From positions 434,001-498,000 of the forward strand of contig MU008196.1 in assembly GCA_010909165.1 (NCBI GenBank): 64,000 nucleotides of DNA. Reading direction: 5' to 3'. Under the pieces are notes generated by a model. The model was given only the letters and a program-made list of their open reading frames with translations. It searched no databases and had not been told where the DNA came from. Positions within the stretch are counted from its first letter, which is position 1. The number at the start of each line of letters is the position of its first letter. Below are positions 54,190 to 64,000 of the stretch, piece by piece. This stretch comes from Anthoceros angustus. Its lineage: Eukaryota; Streptophyta; Anthocerotopsida; Anthocerotales; Anthocerotaceae. Both the position numbers and the translations under genes were made by a program.

Positions 54190-54900
54190 CCTTGTCTCCA
54201 TGGATGAAGCATATTTTGGTTCGGACAAGCACCATTGGCAAGCTGCAATAGTTGAGGAATATCAATCCATTATTAAGAACAATGCATGGATACTCACAGA
54301 CTTGCCACCTGGTCGAAAAGCTGTTACCTGTAAATGGGTTTTCAAAACCAAGCTGAATGCTGACGGTGAGATTTTCTCATATAAGGCTCGCCTTTGTGCT
54401 CGTGGATTTAGCCAAGTCCCTGGTCAGGATTACCTAGAGACCTTCTCTCCTGTTGTCACAGCACAATCAGTTAGGATGCTACTTGCTTTGGCTGCTGAAC
54501 TCAACTGAGAGCTACATCAAATGGATGTTTGCACAGCATTCTTGCATGGTGAAATTGAGGAGGAAGTATTTATGGAACAACCACAAGGCCATGTTAACAA
54601 GAAGTTTCCTCGTAAGGTACTTCAACTCTTAAAGGCCCTGTATGGATTGAAACAGAGTGCTATGCTATGAACAAGCGCTTAGATACTCATCTGAAGGCAC
54701 TTGGTTTTGTGCAAAGCGCAGCAAATCCCTCTGTCTATATCCTGGTTGATGGCTCAGCCTTCTGCATCCTTGGTTTTTATGTTGATGACTGCGTCTTTGC
54801 CTGTTCACATGTCTCTCTGTTAGAACAGGTCAAGACTCTGTTGAGTTCTGAATTTGAAATGAAGGATGTGGGATAGCTTAAATTCTGTCTAGGAGTGCAA
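54190..54900 (+). pseudogene. Family B reverse transcriptase
   Basis: AYFGSDKHHWQAAIVEEYQS, NNAWILTDLPPGRKAVTCKW, FKTKLNADGEIFSYKARLCA, GFSQVPGQDYLETFSPVVTA; after TGA 54506: LHQMDVCTAFLHGEIEEEVF, LYGLKQS, then 54667-54876 with SVYILVDGSAFCILGFYVDD (catalytic YVDD) and LLSSEFEMKDVG, ending at TAG. RVT_2 blocks are complete but broken by a frameshift near 54655. Confidence 0.82.
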
Positions 54901-55032
54901 ATCCTACGTCATAGAGATAAAAGCCTTGTTGTTATTCACCAGAAGAAATACCTGACTGGAAGTTTGAAACGTTTCCAGCACGTCCAATCTCCAATCCTGG
55001 CTCTGTGGGAGTAAAATTAACAGTAGATTAGT

Positions 55033-55765
55033 GTGCAAATAGCCCTGATGAAGTTGCAGACATGGAGAAGATTCCATACATGCATGCTGTTGGTTTTCAT
55101 CTCTAACTGGACTAGACCTTACATAGCATTTGCAGGTAGCAATGTATCACAATTCCTTGAGCAACCAGGACGTGTACATTGGGCTGCAGTTAAACGAATT
55201 TACCGTTATTTGAAGGGGACTATGATGTATGGACTCTTTGTCAAGCTGACTCACTGAGGCACATGGCCTCACTCTTATGGCATATATAGATGCCAATTGG
55301 GCATCAGATTCTGACTCAGGGAAAAGTCTTTCAACTTATTGTTTCTTTCGTGCTGGTGGAGTCATCAATTGGTCCTGTAAGAAGCAAACATCTATAGCAT
55401 TATCGTCGACAGAAGCTGAGTACATCTCTTTGACAGCTTCAGCAAAGGAAGCTGAATGGGCACGTGCCTACCTCAAGGATCTTCACTTTGAGCAACTCCA
55501 GCCTACGACAGTGTTCTGTGATAATAGCTCTGTATCACAGGCCCCCGTTTTCATGCCAGGACAAAGCATTTTGAAATCAAACACCACTATATCAGGGATG
55601 CAGTATCAAGAGGAGTTATCACTGTTGAGTATATTCCTACAGCAGAGAACACTGCAAACACGATATCTTGTGAAGGGGGTGAATATCCGAACCCCCTTCC
55701 GTGAAATGAAAACCCTCTTAGCGCATTACACACAGTCCCGAAATATGCGTTTTAGCTCTTTTTAA
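55033..55765 (+). pseudogene. Family B RNase H
   Basis: VFISNWTRPYIAFAGSNVSQ, AVKRIYRYLKGTMMYGLFV, then MAYIDANWASDSDSGKSLST (catalytic Asp), INWSCKKQTSIALSSTEAEY (catalytic Glu), AKEAEWARAYLKDLHFEQLQ and VFCDNSS. The C-terminal His-containing segment is frameshifted near 55550. It ends ~100 bases before the first GGCGCC palindrome at 55845. Confidence 0.8.
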
Positions 55766-55844
55766 AGAAAGGTCGACCATGTTCCAACACGTTGGTATTG
55801 AGAAAAACCATATTCGCGCAACAAAGACATCAAAACGGCGAGAG

Positions 55845-55864
55845 GGCGCCAGCCGGCCGGCGCC
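55845..55864. repeat. GC-rich near-palindrome
   Basis: GGCGCCAGCCGGCCGGCGCC, one of several related motifs between 55.8 and 63.4 kb, placed between the end of copia family B and the methyltransferase-like gene. Confidence 0.85.
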
Positions 55865-56089
55865 TTTTCATTGTTTCTTTGGGTTCTCCCCCCTCGCCCT
55901 TGTGTCTTCCTGTACTCCTGTGGCGTCGTCGTCAGGGGTCGTGGAAGGCTGCCAAATACTATCCAAAGTTTGCTGTCCCTCTGCCAAAAGGGCACCAGTT
56001 TTGGTCTTCAACCGCCTTGCGTTTAAAACAAAGGCCAGGAGTCCTTCTCGATACACCTCCTTTGCCGAATAAGTCCTCTGCGGTGGGCG

Positions 56090-57780
56090 TCAAACGCTCT
56101 TCTTCAAGATCGTGCGTAACCTCATGCCCAAGAATCTGTGGAATGTATCCTGACACCTCAAGTCGCCTTCAACAACAATACACCTCCCGATAGTAAAGCC
56201 AATAACGTTGTCCCACTCCCGGAGCATACATCCAAAATCCAATCCCCCTCTCGCGAGAAGGTTCTGATAAGTTTCATCATAAGCCCCAGAGGCCTCTGGT
56301 ATGGGCAAACCACCAGCTTGTCTTGGGACATGTACACCTGTTTCTTCACAACCGTATCGTGTGCGATCACAGACCTCCCATTGTTGAAAGTGCCGTGCAT
56401 GGCATTAGGCATCATTGGAACTCTATCCCCTGTGAACCCATCTTTCATGCCCCACCCCACCGTGACATATTCCACGGTTTCGAACCCACCCCTGTCATTG
56501 TTCATGTTGGTCTTGTCCCATACAAATGAGACCAAGCCCCCTTTCTTGCTCCACTTTCGCATTGACTCCCTCACGGTATGAGCCTCCTCCACACCATGCA
56601 TGACAATCATTCTCAACTCATCTGAAGTAGTTTTCTCCGCATAGCTCTGCAAAACAGTGTCCATCATCTGCTTGTCAACTCGTTTGTCCAAGGGCCCAAT
56701 TTGAAACCCCCTTGGAACGTCCATCACCATAAGTGTGTACTTCCGTCCTCTCAGAAACCCTCGCATGTCCAAGACATCCCTGCTTTCCACTTGGTATTGT
56801 ACTTGTTTGTCCGAGGATGGAACATTGAAGACCTCCAATCCTTCCTCAAGGTCCTTGTCCGCGAGCACGCTCGTCCTCCGCCCCTTTCCAATTATTAACT
56901 TCAAAATGAAATGTTGGAAGACATCCGAAGTTTGGAAAGGACCTCAATATCCTTCGCTTCGCCAAACACATGATTGTTAGTCCAAAGCAAAAGAACAGAG
57001 GCGCCGGCCGGCGCCCTCGTCCACTTTTCGAACACACATGGGCAGCAAACTAACCTTTCCAGCAAAAGCAGTTTGAAAGCGGGACAACATCTGGTCTGTC
57101 GAATGCAACGGATATTCTTCTCGCACCTCCTCGAATGAAGAGCACCCCAGGTGTTTCACCATCGCAACTTGTATGACATGGAACTTCTTCCGCAAAGTGA
57201 TCTCCTCATCCATGCCTTTCAAATCAATAAGTCCAGTTAAAACTTTTTCTCAGACTTAATTTGCCGCACTCTCCACCGGTATTCCTTGAAGGATTTCCAT
57301 GGCTTTGCCAACATGTCCTTTGGCTTTACGTACAGTGTCCACTTGCTTCGTCCACCCCACCTTCCCTTTCCTTTCTTGCTTATCCTCACGGTAAATGCTT
57401 CTTCCGTCTATTCTCCACCTCCCACTTTGAAAAATCAAGTCCACATTGTCCCACACCTTCCCTCCCGCGATGCATAAAATGTGTGTGCGATTGTCTACTT
57501 TGTTCTGCTTGTAGACATCGTCTTCGCGCCCTTCATCATCCTCAATCAATCCCAGCACTTTGTACAGATTTTACTTCCATGCCATGGTCATCTCAGACTT
57601 CTTCGCGTTCGCAATCAGCAGCTCATCTCGCAAGTACCGGACCTGCTCTATGAAGTTCATCTTCTTCCTTGTCCGACATGGTATTGTGATCCGTGGCCAG
57701 CACTGATTGCAAGAAGCCAATAGACATGTGCTTCCACATATTGAACCTCTTCTTCCACGGTGAGATATCACATAGATGTT
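56090..57780 (-). CDS. Putative N4/N6 amino-methyltransferase gene (DNA methylase N-4/N-6-like)
   Basis: On the minus strand an open frame of 248 codons (56158-56904) shows TLMVMDVPRGFQIG in the place of the DPPY/DPPW catalytic motif, then SFVWDKTNMNNDRGGFETVE and EYVTVGWGMKD. VVCPYQRPLGLMMKLIRTF is followed by LDVCSGSGTTLLALL, the FxGxGTT-type SAM-binding motif. The next frame (to 56090) adds GRCIVVEGDLRCQDTFHRFL, the usual segment after motif I. Motif IV before motif I is the order of beta-class N4/N6 methylases. Likely upstream exons are at 57000-57222, 57256-57558 and 57571-57771. The catalytic motif is atypical (DVPRG), so activity is uncertain. Host gene or transposon cargo cannot be told apart. 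Confidence 0.6.
57000..57015. repeat. Perfect 16-bp palindrome GGCGCCGGCCGGCGCC
   Basis: A self-complementary 16-mer within the methyltransferase-like gene, between its upstream exon (57016-57222) and the catalytic frame. It recurs exactly at 58254-58269. Confidence 0.95.
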
Positions 57781-58440
57781 TCATGGCATAAGTATGGTTC
57801 CCACCAAGAACCCCATAACGATTTTTTCGCCCGCCATCGCTACCAAATTGCCGAGGTCAGCACTCACTTGGATCTATCATACATAAGAGTGGCAAAACAC
57901 CTCCTCTATCCTCCCTTCGAAATAACCCGAGCCAAATAATTGGCCCATGCCTCATCAACCTCGAATCAAGATCCTGCGCGAGGCTGGTCTTAAGTTCTCC
58001 AATTTGACCAACACCGCTTTCCAAGACAACCTTCTGGTCAATCCCTCAGAGAGGGGTCTCGAGATCCCGGATCGCGTCTTCTAACGTTCTTCATCGAAAT
58101 ATGGACCGAATGGCTCCAACCGATCCTCCACTGCCATTTTCTTCGCTTTTTCCTTCCTCGCCTCCGTGCGCCACTATGTGGCGTAGCCCCCATGGAATCC
58201 AAATTGAGCGGGCGCTTTCCCAATGACACAGCCGCCGTCATCGCCTCCTGAGAGGCGCCGGCCGGCGCCTCCTCCTTCTTCATCCCGCCAACCCCGCCTC
58301 CACACCAATCTCCTCCTCCTGGGATCCAATATCGATTCTTCCACTGCGGTCCGGTGGAAGGGCTGGCAAGAGCGCCAGCCGCCCCCCCCCCATCTCCTTG
58401 TTGAAACCGGATAAACCGGATCCGGTGGGCAAGTTCGCCT
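57781..58440. other. Unrecognised sequence; possible upstream exons of the methyltransferase-like gene
   Basis: The minus strand reads in places as Glu/Arg/Gly-rich coding sequence (around 58060-58330), but no motif was recognised. A perfect GGCGCCGGCCGGCGCC lies at 58254-58269 and a C9 run at about 58382. Confidence 0.3.
58254..58269. repeat. Perfect 16-bp palindrome, second exact copy
   Basis: GGCGCCGGCCGGCGCC in the context GAG...TCC. Related shorter motifs follow at 58456-58470, 60174-60190 and 63414-63424. Confidence 0.95.
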
Positions 58441-61390
58441 GCTCCACCCTTCAACACGCGCCGGCCGGCCGCCTGACCCCTGCTCCGGATCAGAGGCCAT
58501 GGTTGGGACAACCATTGACGCCCATGCAATGCCAGTGCATATCTGATCTCCGTCTTCCTCATGCCCCGGACACTTCTTCCTCCGAATGCCCGAGCACGTG
58601 AATGGGGCCATCTTCCTCATCCGAGGGCCCAAGTTCACTTTCGGGATCCGGGGCTCGACTCTTCCGCAATTCTTTGATGGGCTGCTCTCACCCTTCTCAT
58701 TGAAAGCTCTCCGTGATCCACAACTGCTCGTAATCTTCCGCAAATAGCCTCGATGAGGGCCATTCCACGCGGGCCGGAAATGTAAAAAGCGAAAGTCACG
58801 CTACCATCCAAGTCTCATGGTTTGAAAAGAGGTTTTGTTCCAACTTACAGGTTGGCGCATGCACTCGCGAACTCTTCGACAAGTGAGCGAGGTGCACATT
58901 TCTTGGCATTGAACCCTCCGAGGTCGAGAACATAAGACCAGAAATATCGTGGTCCCGGATCAGCTCAAACTCATATGGCCCGGTGGTGCAAAATAACGTA
59001 AACTCGGCTCCCCTCATTCATATCCATTGTTGCCCATTACCCATCCACTTGTTTTTGATTGGGCAAAGCATTCCCATTATCCGTAGTTTCAAGAAGGCGT
59101 CCATCTGCTTTCCTCTTCTCGGATGCGGATCCCGGACGAGCATCCAATCTTCCAAAATCATAGGTCAATCTGCCACCCTCATGGATGTGCACGGTTTCCT
59201 CGTAGCGAAAGGTGATGGAATTGGAGGTGGCACCACATGCTTTGAACTTTTGGTGCCTCCTTCCCAGCCCTTGCGGCGCAGCCTTTGTTCGGCTTGTCTT
59301 CCTCAAGACATGCTCCAGATTTTGTCTCCCACCGATGCTTTATGCCCTCCACACCTCCGGATGTGCGCGCCTCCATTGCCATGCACTCGCTACCGGTGGC
59401 GCCTCGAACTTCTTGCTCCGCCTCCCGCCGCCTTGTTCCCGCTTTGCTGGGGTCGGCCACCGCCAGTCCTTCTTGCTCCGCCTCCCGCCATCTTCAATTA
59501 TAACCAAGAATCAAAGACAAGGCGGCGAGAAATCAACTCGTCGAAAGAGAATGGAAGGAAGGTGATGCTCGATCACAAGAGGGCCGAACTTTTCGCAAAA
59601 TCATAGGTCAATCTGCCACCCATGGATGTGCACGGTTTCATGAAAGGTGATGGAATTGGAGGTGGCCCCACATGCTTTGAACTTTTGGTGCCTCCTTCCC
59701 AGCCCTTGCAGCAGCCTTTGTCTTCCCCAAGACATGCTCCCGATTTTGTCTCCCCAGCCGATGCTTTATGCCCTCCACACCTCCGGATGTGCAGTGCGCC
59801 TCATTGCCATGCACTCCGCTGGTGGCGCCTCGAACTTCTTGCTCCGCCTCCCGCCGCCTTGTTCCAGCCTCGCTTTTTTACGGCGGCGGGTGGTCGCCAC
59901 CTCTCCGAGTCCTTGCTCCGCCTCCCGCCGCCATCTTCAATTGCAACCAAAAGCAAGCGACAAGGCGGGCGAGAAATCAACTGTCGCAAAGAGAATGGAA
60001 GGAAGGTGATGCTCACTGAAGAGGGCCGAACTGTCGCAAAACCGCCGATGGATCGATGGCTTCGATGCGCCGCAAAGTTCGGCGATCGCCGCAGATCGCT
60101 GAATTCTCTCGGGCCGCCAAGGGAGAAATGGAATTCAACCGCAATTGTGCTCCAACTCGCCGAGCAACACACAGGCGCCGGCCGGCCGGCCCTGGACCTG
60201 ATCCGTAGGCCATGGTTGGGACAACCATTGACGCCCATGCAATGCCGGGCTTGGCGATCTCCATCTCGTCTTCCTCATGCCCCGGACACTTCTTCCTCCG
60301 AATGCCCGAGCGTCTGAATGGGGCCATCTTCCTCATCCGAGGGCCCAAGTTCACTTTCGGGATCCGGGGCTCGGACTCTCTGCCTCTTACAATTCTTTGA
60401 TGGGCTGCTCTCACCCTTCTCATTGAAAGCTCTCTCCTGTGATCCACCTGTCTCCGTAATCTTCCATAAATAGCCACTCTGAGGGCCATTCCAAAGCTGG
60501 GTGGAAAGCAGCGAAATCACGTCATCCAAGCCTCATGGTTCTCAAAAGGCGGTTGTTGTTCCAACTTACGGTGTGTTCGCATGCACTCGCGGAACTCTTG
60601 ACAAGTGAGCGAGGTGCACATTTCTTGGCATTGAACCCTCCGGAGAACATAAGACACCTGTAAATATCGGGTCCCGGATCATGCGTCAAACTCATATGGC
60701 ACTGGTGGTGCAAAACAACGTAAACTCGGCTCCCCTCATTCATATCCATTGTTGCCCAGATTACCCATCCGGCTCTTGCTCTTTGATTGGGCAAAGCCCC
60801 CTGTACCCCATTATCCGTAGTTTGACAAAGGCGTCCATCTGCTTTCCTCTTACGGATGCGGATCACGGGCGAGCATCCAATCTTAAAATCATAGGTCAAT
60901 CGGCCACCCGATCTGCGGATGTACGGTTTCCTCGTGGCGAAAGGTGATGGAATTGGAGGTGGCACCACATGCTTTGAACTTTTGGTGCCTCCCCAGCCCT
61001 TGCGCAGCAGCCTTTGTTCGGCTTGTCTTCCCGAAGACATGCTCCAGATTTTGTCTCCCGGTGCTTATGCCTCCACACCTCCGGATGTGCAGTGCGCTCT
61101 CCCACCATGCACTCGGCCGGTGGCGCCTCGAACTTCTTGCGGTGTTCGCTTGCCTTGTTTCGTTTTTACGCGTTGGCGCTGGGGTCGGCCCTTTGCCTGC
61201 AGTCCTTCTTGCTCCGCCTCCCGCCATCTTCAATTATGCAAACCGCCGGCGGGCGAGGCGGCAATGCTGCGAAAGATGAATGGAAGGAAGGTGATGCTAC
61301 TCATCACGAAGAGGGCCGAACTGTTCATAAAAACACCCGATGGATCGATGGCTTGCCTCTCAAAGCTCGGCGGTAGCCATGGCTGAATTC
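58440..61390. repeat. Nested direct duplications of an unrecognised, possibly minus-strand coding unit
   Basis: 58440-59610 recurs at about 60160-61340, and 59170-59610 recurs additionally at ~59600-60030. Shared blocks include CCATGGTTGGGACAACCATT, TTCACTTTCGGGATCCGGGG, GTGCACATTTCTTGGCATTG and ACCACATGCTTTGAACTTTT. Minus-strand translations shared by the copies (GGRLTYDF, RKADGRL, GFNAKKCAPRSLV) suggest exons, but I do not recognise a family. Copies differ mainly by short deletions. Confidence 0.7.
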
Positions 61391-62300
61391 TCTCTCGCGC
61401 GTGGCCGCGAAGGGAGAAAGCGTGGAATTCAACTGCAATTGTGCTCCAACTCGCCGAGCAACACACGCTGTATGCTCTCTGCCTCGTTACTTCTCCTGGA
61501 CTGGAAATACGCCCCACAACGCCACACCGTCACGCGAACTGGCAAGAGAAAGAGGGTTGTAATTAGGGTTCCCTTGCCCCCGGGCATTTATAGACCAAAA
61601 ACGTACTTGAAATACCTCGTTACACCATATTTCGCTATGCCCTAATATAAACTCCTGTCTATCCATAATCACATTGACTTCCGTGACGGCTGGCCGGGGC
61701 ACCATAATTGTCGACCATAAAAGGCATGACGGCGCGATCCACCGTTGGATACCTCTCACTGATAGTCCATCATGATGTCGTAACGACAGAGAAAAATAAT
61801 GTCCTTCCTATCTTTGCGATATGCCTTCTAAGGCAGACAACCGCCATTCGCATGCACCTTCCTTGACCATTCTCCTCGCTCCTGAAGGTCTCTTTCTGGC
61901 CCTTCCGCCTCGCCCCGCTTCTCCATGTTTGCACGTCCGCTCAATGCTGTTCTTTCAACGAGAGGGATCAATGTTCGCCACCCACACCCCGGAAGAGAAG
62001 GGAAGAGGTTGTGACAGGCCGCCACATCACATCCGCCACAACCCGGTGTGCATTTTGCCATTTGAGGCGTGAGATGATGAAGGTTAGATTTCTTCCTTGA
62101 TTATAATGGATGATGGGCGGTTTGAAAATCCATATGTGATCCCGTTGATATTCGGACATTGCTCTGCGCATGCAGACGAAACGTCGACATTTGTCGCCAA
62201 ATGTCCCGCGAGGTGTTCCTCGAACACCTAGGAATTTGCATCGCTATGCTGCTTTGGAGGGAAGCCCATCCAAACGCCGTTCTCTCTTCCCAATGTCTGT
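61391..62300. other. No gene recognised
   Basis: Neither strand shows a recognisable domain. Open frames at 61487-61759 (minus) and 61821-62072 (plus) lack motifs. Confidence 0.4.
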
Positions 62301-64000
62301 GACCTTCCCCTGGGAGACAGACCGATGGTTCCACGCCGTGGTTTGTTTCATGAGGATATTGTTGCTCGCCTCCACTCACCGGATGATGAAGGGCCCAGTG
62401 GGGACGACGAGGATTCCCTCCACTTCCAGACACCTGATGCCTGTCAATCCTTCCATCCGAAGCCTCTGAGTGAGACTTTGAAGGCCCCGACAACCGCAAG
62501 TACTCTATCATGCCGAGACGCTGAAATGGAGTGTCGTTGACAAAAGTGAAGGGAGACAATGCTTGCAGATTTCAAGAAGCCTTGTTGCAACAAATGTGTT
62601 TGCTTGACCAAAGAGCGATTTCAAGAAGCCTTGTTGCAACAAATGTGTTTGCTGGTGACCAAAGAGCGATTTGAGGCGGATACCGCTTTCTTGGATGGGG
62701 AGGCGAGGAGACATTTCTTCGCTCTTGTTCATGGAGATGCGGTGATAGAAGGAAAGCGGTCACATATCTCATGGGAGCGACTCTTATGCGCCGCTTGAAG
62801 GCTTTCAAAAGAGTGTATTGCCTTGGGCACAAGAGGTATGAGGAGCTAAAGAGCGAGTCTTCGAATCACCTTGGGATGGATTCGGACCAAACCAAGGCAC
62901 AATCTACTTATGCGCTTGATGCCATTTCTTGGATGGACAATGCTTTTATGTTTATGGCGGCTTCCTAATTTGGAAGTATTTAATCTACCGACACGTATAC
63001 AAAGTTGGAAATATGGGCGTTGTACAAGCGCTATGAAAGCTCTAGCATACGCTATGTGAAGTATCCATGGTTCTTAAACTGGAGAAGCAACTTCCCAGTA
63101 AAAATCAAGTCCAACAGATTTTCAACATGCTCGCTTATGCAGCTCAAGAGCACTATAAGAAATACAAAGCACAAGCAAGATCAAGGTAAATTGCACGATG
63201 TGTCTTTCATGTGCTTGTTCCTCCGCTTGTTGAATGCCCGCCTATCATCGCACGGATGTACCCTCTTGTGTCTTCTTCGTCATAATCGATGCATGTGCTT
63301 GCAATGCCAATACTTACCATGGATTGGGTTTCCCACAAGAGGCTTGGCGGGCGCGGCGGCCGCCTCTTCTGCGGGAGCAAATCTCCCCATCTCGGAGAGA
63401 GTGGGGAGGGGCCGCGCCGGCGCCTCTGCTCTGATGATGATTCGAGACCCTCCCAAATCATCCGCAGCGGAGAAAAGGGCGATGCCGCGCCTTCCCCCAC
63501 TTCCGACACCGATGCCTCTCAATCCTTCCATCCAAGCCTCGAGTGAGACTTTGAAGGCCCCGACAACCGCAAATACTCTATCATGCCGGAGACGCCACCG
63601 GAGTGTCGTTGACAAAAGTGAAGGGAGACAATGCTTGCAGATTTTCAAGAAGCCTTGTTGCAACAAATGTGTTTGCTGACCAAAGAGCGATTTCGGGAGC
63701 GATACCGCTTTCGGATGGGGAGGTGAACAGGAGACATTTCTTGCTCTTGTTCATGGATGGAGTGCAGATAGAAGGAAAGCGGTCACACATCTCATGGGAG
63801 CGACTCTTATGCGAAGGCTTTCAAAAGAGTGTATTGCCTTGGGCACAAGAGGTATGAGGAGCTAAAGAGCGTAGTCTTCGAATCACCTTGGGATGGATTC
63901 GGACCAAACCAAGGCACAATCTACTTATGCGCTTGATGCCATTTCTTGGATGGACAATGCTTTTATGTTTATGGCGGCTTCCTAATTTGGAAGTATTTAA
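62301..64000 (+). repeat. Direct duplication of an unrecognised coding-like segment
   Basis: 62460-62985 recurs at about 63540-64000 and is cut by the window end. Both carry a DTDASQSFHPS/DACQSFHPK-type stretch, ADFQEALLQQMCLL-type sequence (in 62558-62660 a 42-base piece with CAAGAAGCCTTGTTGCAACA is itself repeated), HFFALVHGD, IEGKRSHISWERLLC and ALDAISWMDNAFMF. Between them, 63075-63186 is an exon-like LEKQLPSKNQVQQIFNML ending in a possible GTAAAT donor. The family is unknown. Plus is the likelier coding strand. Confidence 0.55.

Larger units (their letters stand above)
52545..55765 (+). mobile_element. Ty1/copia element family B (5'-truncated, no LTRs seen)
   Basis: Order: protease C-terminal/pre-integrase region (52556 on), integrase (52860-53700), linker (53700-54190), RT (54190-54900) and RNase H (55030-55765). 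Sequence and linker are distinct from family A. Gag and protease catalytic part are missing at the left join with the tandem repeat. Stops and frame changes near 53008, 53170-53400, 54507, 54660, 54875 and 55255 make it inactive. Confidence 0.85.

Noticed and set aside
56090-57780. Bacterial contamination as the source of the methyltransferase-like gene
   Set aside because: It is embedded in plant-type retrotransposon DNA with broken, exon-like structure, and there are no neighbouring bacterial genes.
59169-61279. Plus-strand Leu/Pro/Cys-rich frames as membrane proteins
   Set aside because: They are repeated antisense of Arg/Gly/Ala/Glu-rich minus-strand sequence and are not conserved in frame between copies.

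Overview
The window reads as nuclear DNA of a land plant with a large, transposon-rich genome. There are spliced host genes, several LTR-retrotransposon families, and no operons or bacterial-style gene packing. A gene resembling the axonemal protein SPEF2/CPC1 at the left end points to a plant with flagellated sperm, so a fern, lycophyte, bryophyte, cycad or Ginkgo. A fern is my best guess, by inference only.

Layout. 1-4430: SPEF2-like gene with a degenerate adenylate-kinase-like domain; its middle exons are tandemly duplicated. 4431-6707: intergenic DNA plus an old minus-strand copia relic. 6708-12347: plus-strand copia element (family A) whose interior is scrambled and deleted. 12348-14620: Ty3/gypsy pol remnant. 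14621-22140: a second gypsy gag, split by a minus-strand family A copia element (14917-19542) and then locally duplicated. 22141-27307: AT-rich DNA, mostly unassigned. 27308-32456: RS/KR-rich, splicing-factor-like gene with two internal duplications. 34389-36487 and 41629-43572: complementary halves of family A copia elements on either side of 5.1 kb that holds an F-box/zinc-finger gene fragment and an unrecognised gene (family X). 43573-49485: the most interesting segment, a Ty3/gypsy polyprotein with a C5-cytosine DNA methyltransferase domain upstream of reverse transcriptase and a PHD finger after integrase, with a solo LTR inserted in its RT. 50341-51047: a second family X copy. 51252-52540: 0.58-kb tandem repeats. 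52545-55765: a different copia family (B). 55845-57780: minus-strand gene resembling an N4/N6 amino-methyltransferase. 57781-64000: GC-richer, repeatedly duplicated, unrecognised sequence with recurrent GGCGCC palindromes.

Family A copia copies provide gag, protease, integrase, RT and RNase H in various states of decay, and I saw no fully intact copy. The methyltransferase/PHD gypsy element is also broken, by stops, frame changes and an insertion, but its domain order is clear.

Caution. At least eleven unrelated loci, host genes and transposons alike, occur as adjacent direct duplicates in which one copy carries many 1-6 base deletions and few substitutions. This looks more like uncorrected long-read sequence left in the assembly than biology. 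Frameshifts and duplications in this window should be read with that in mind.
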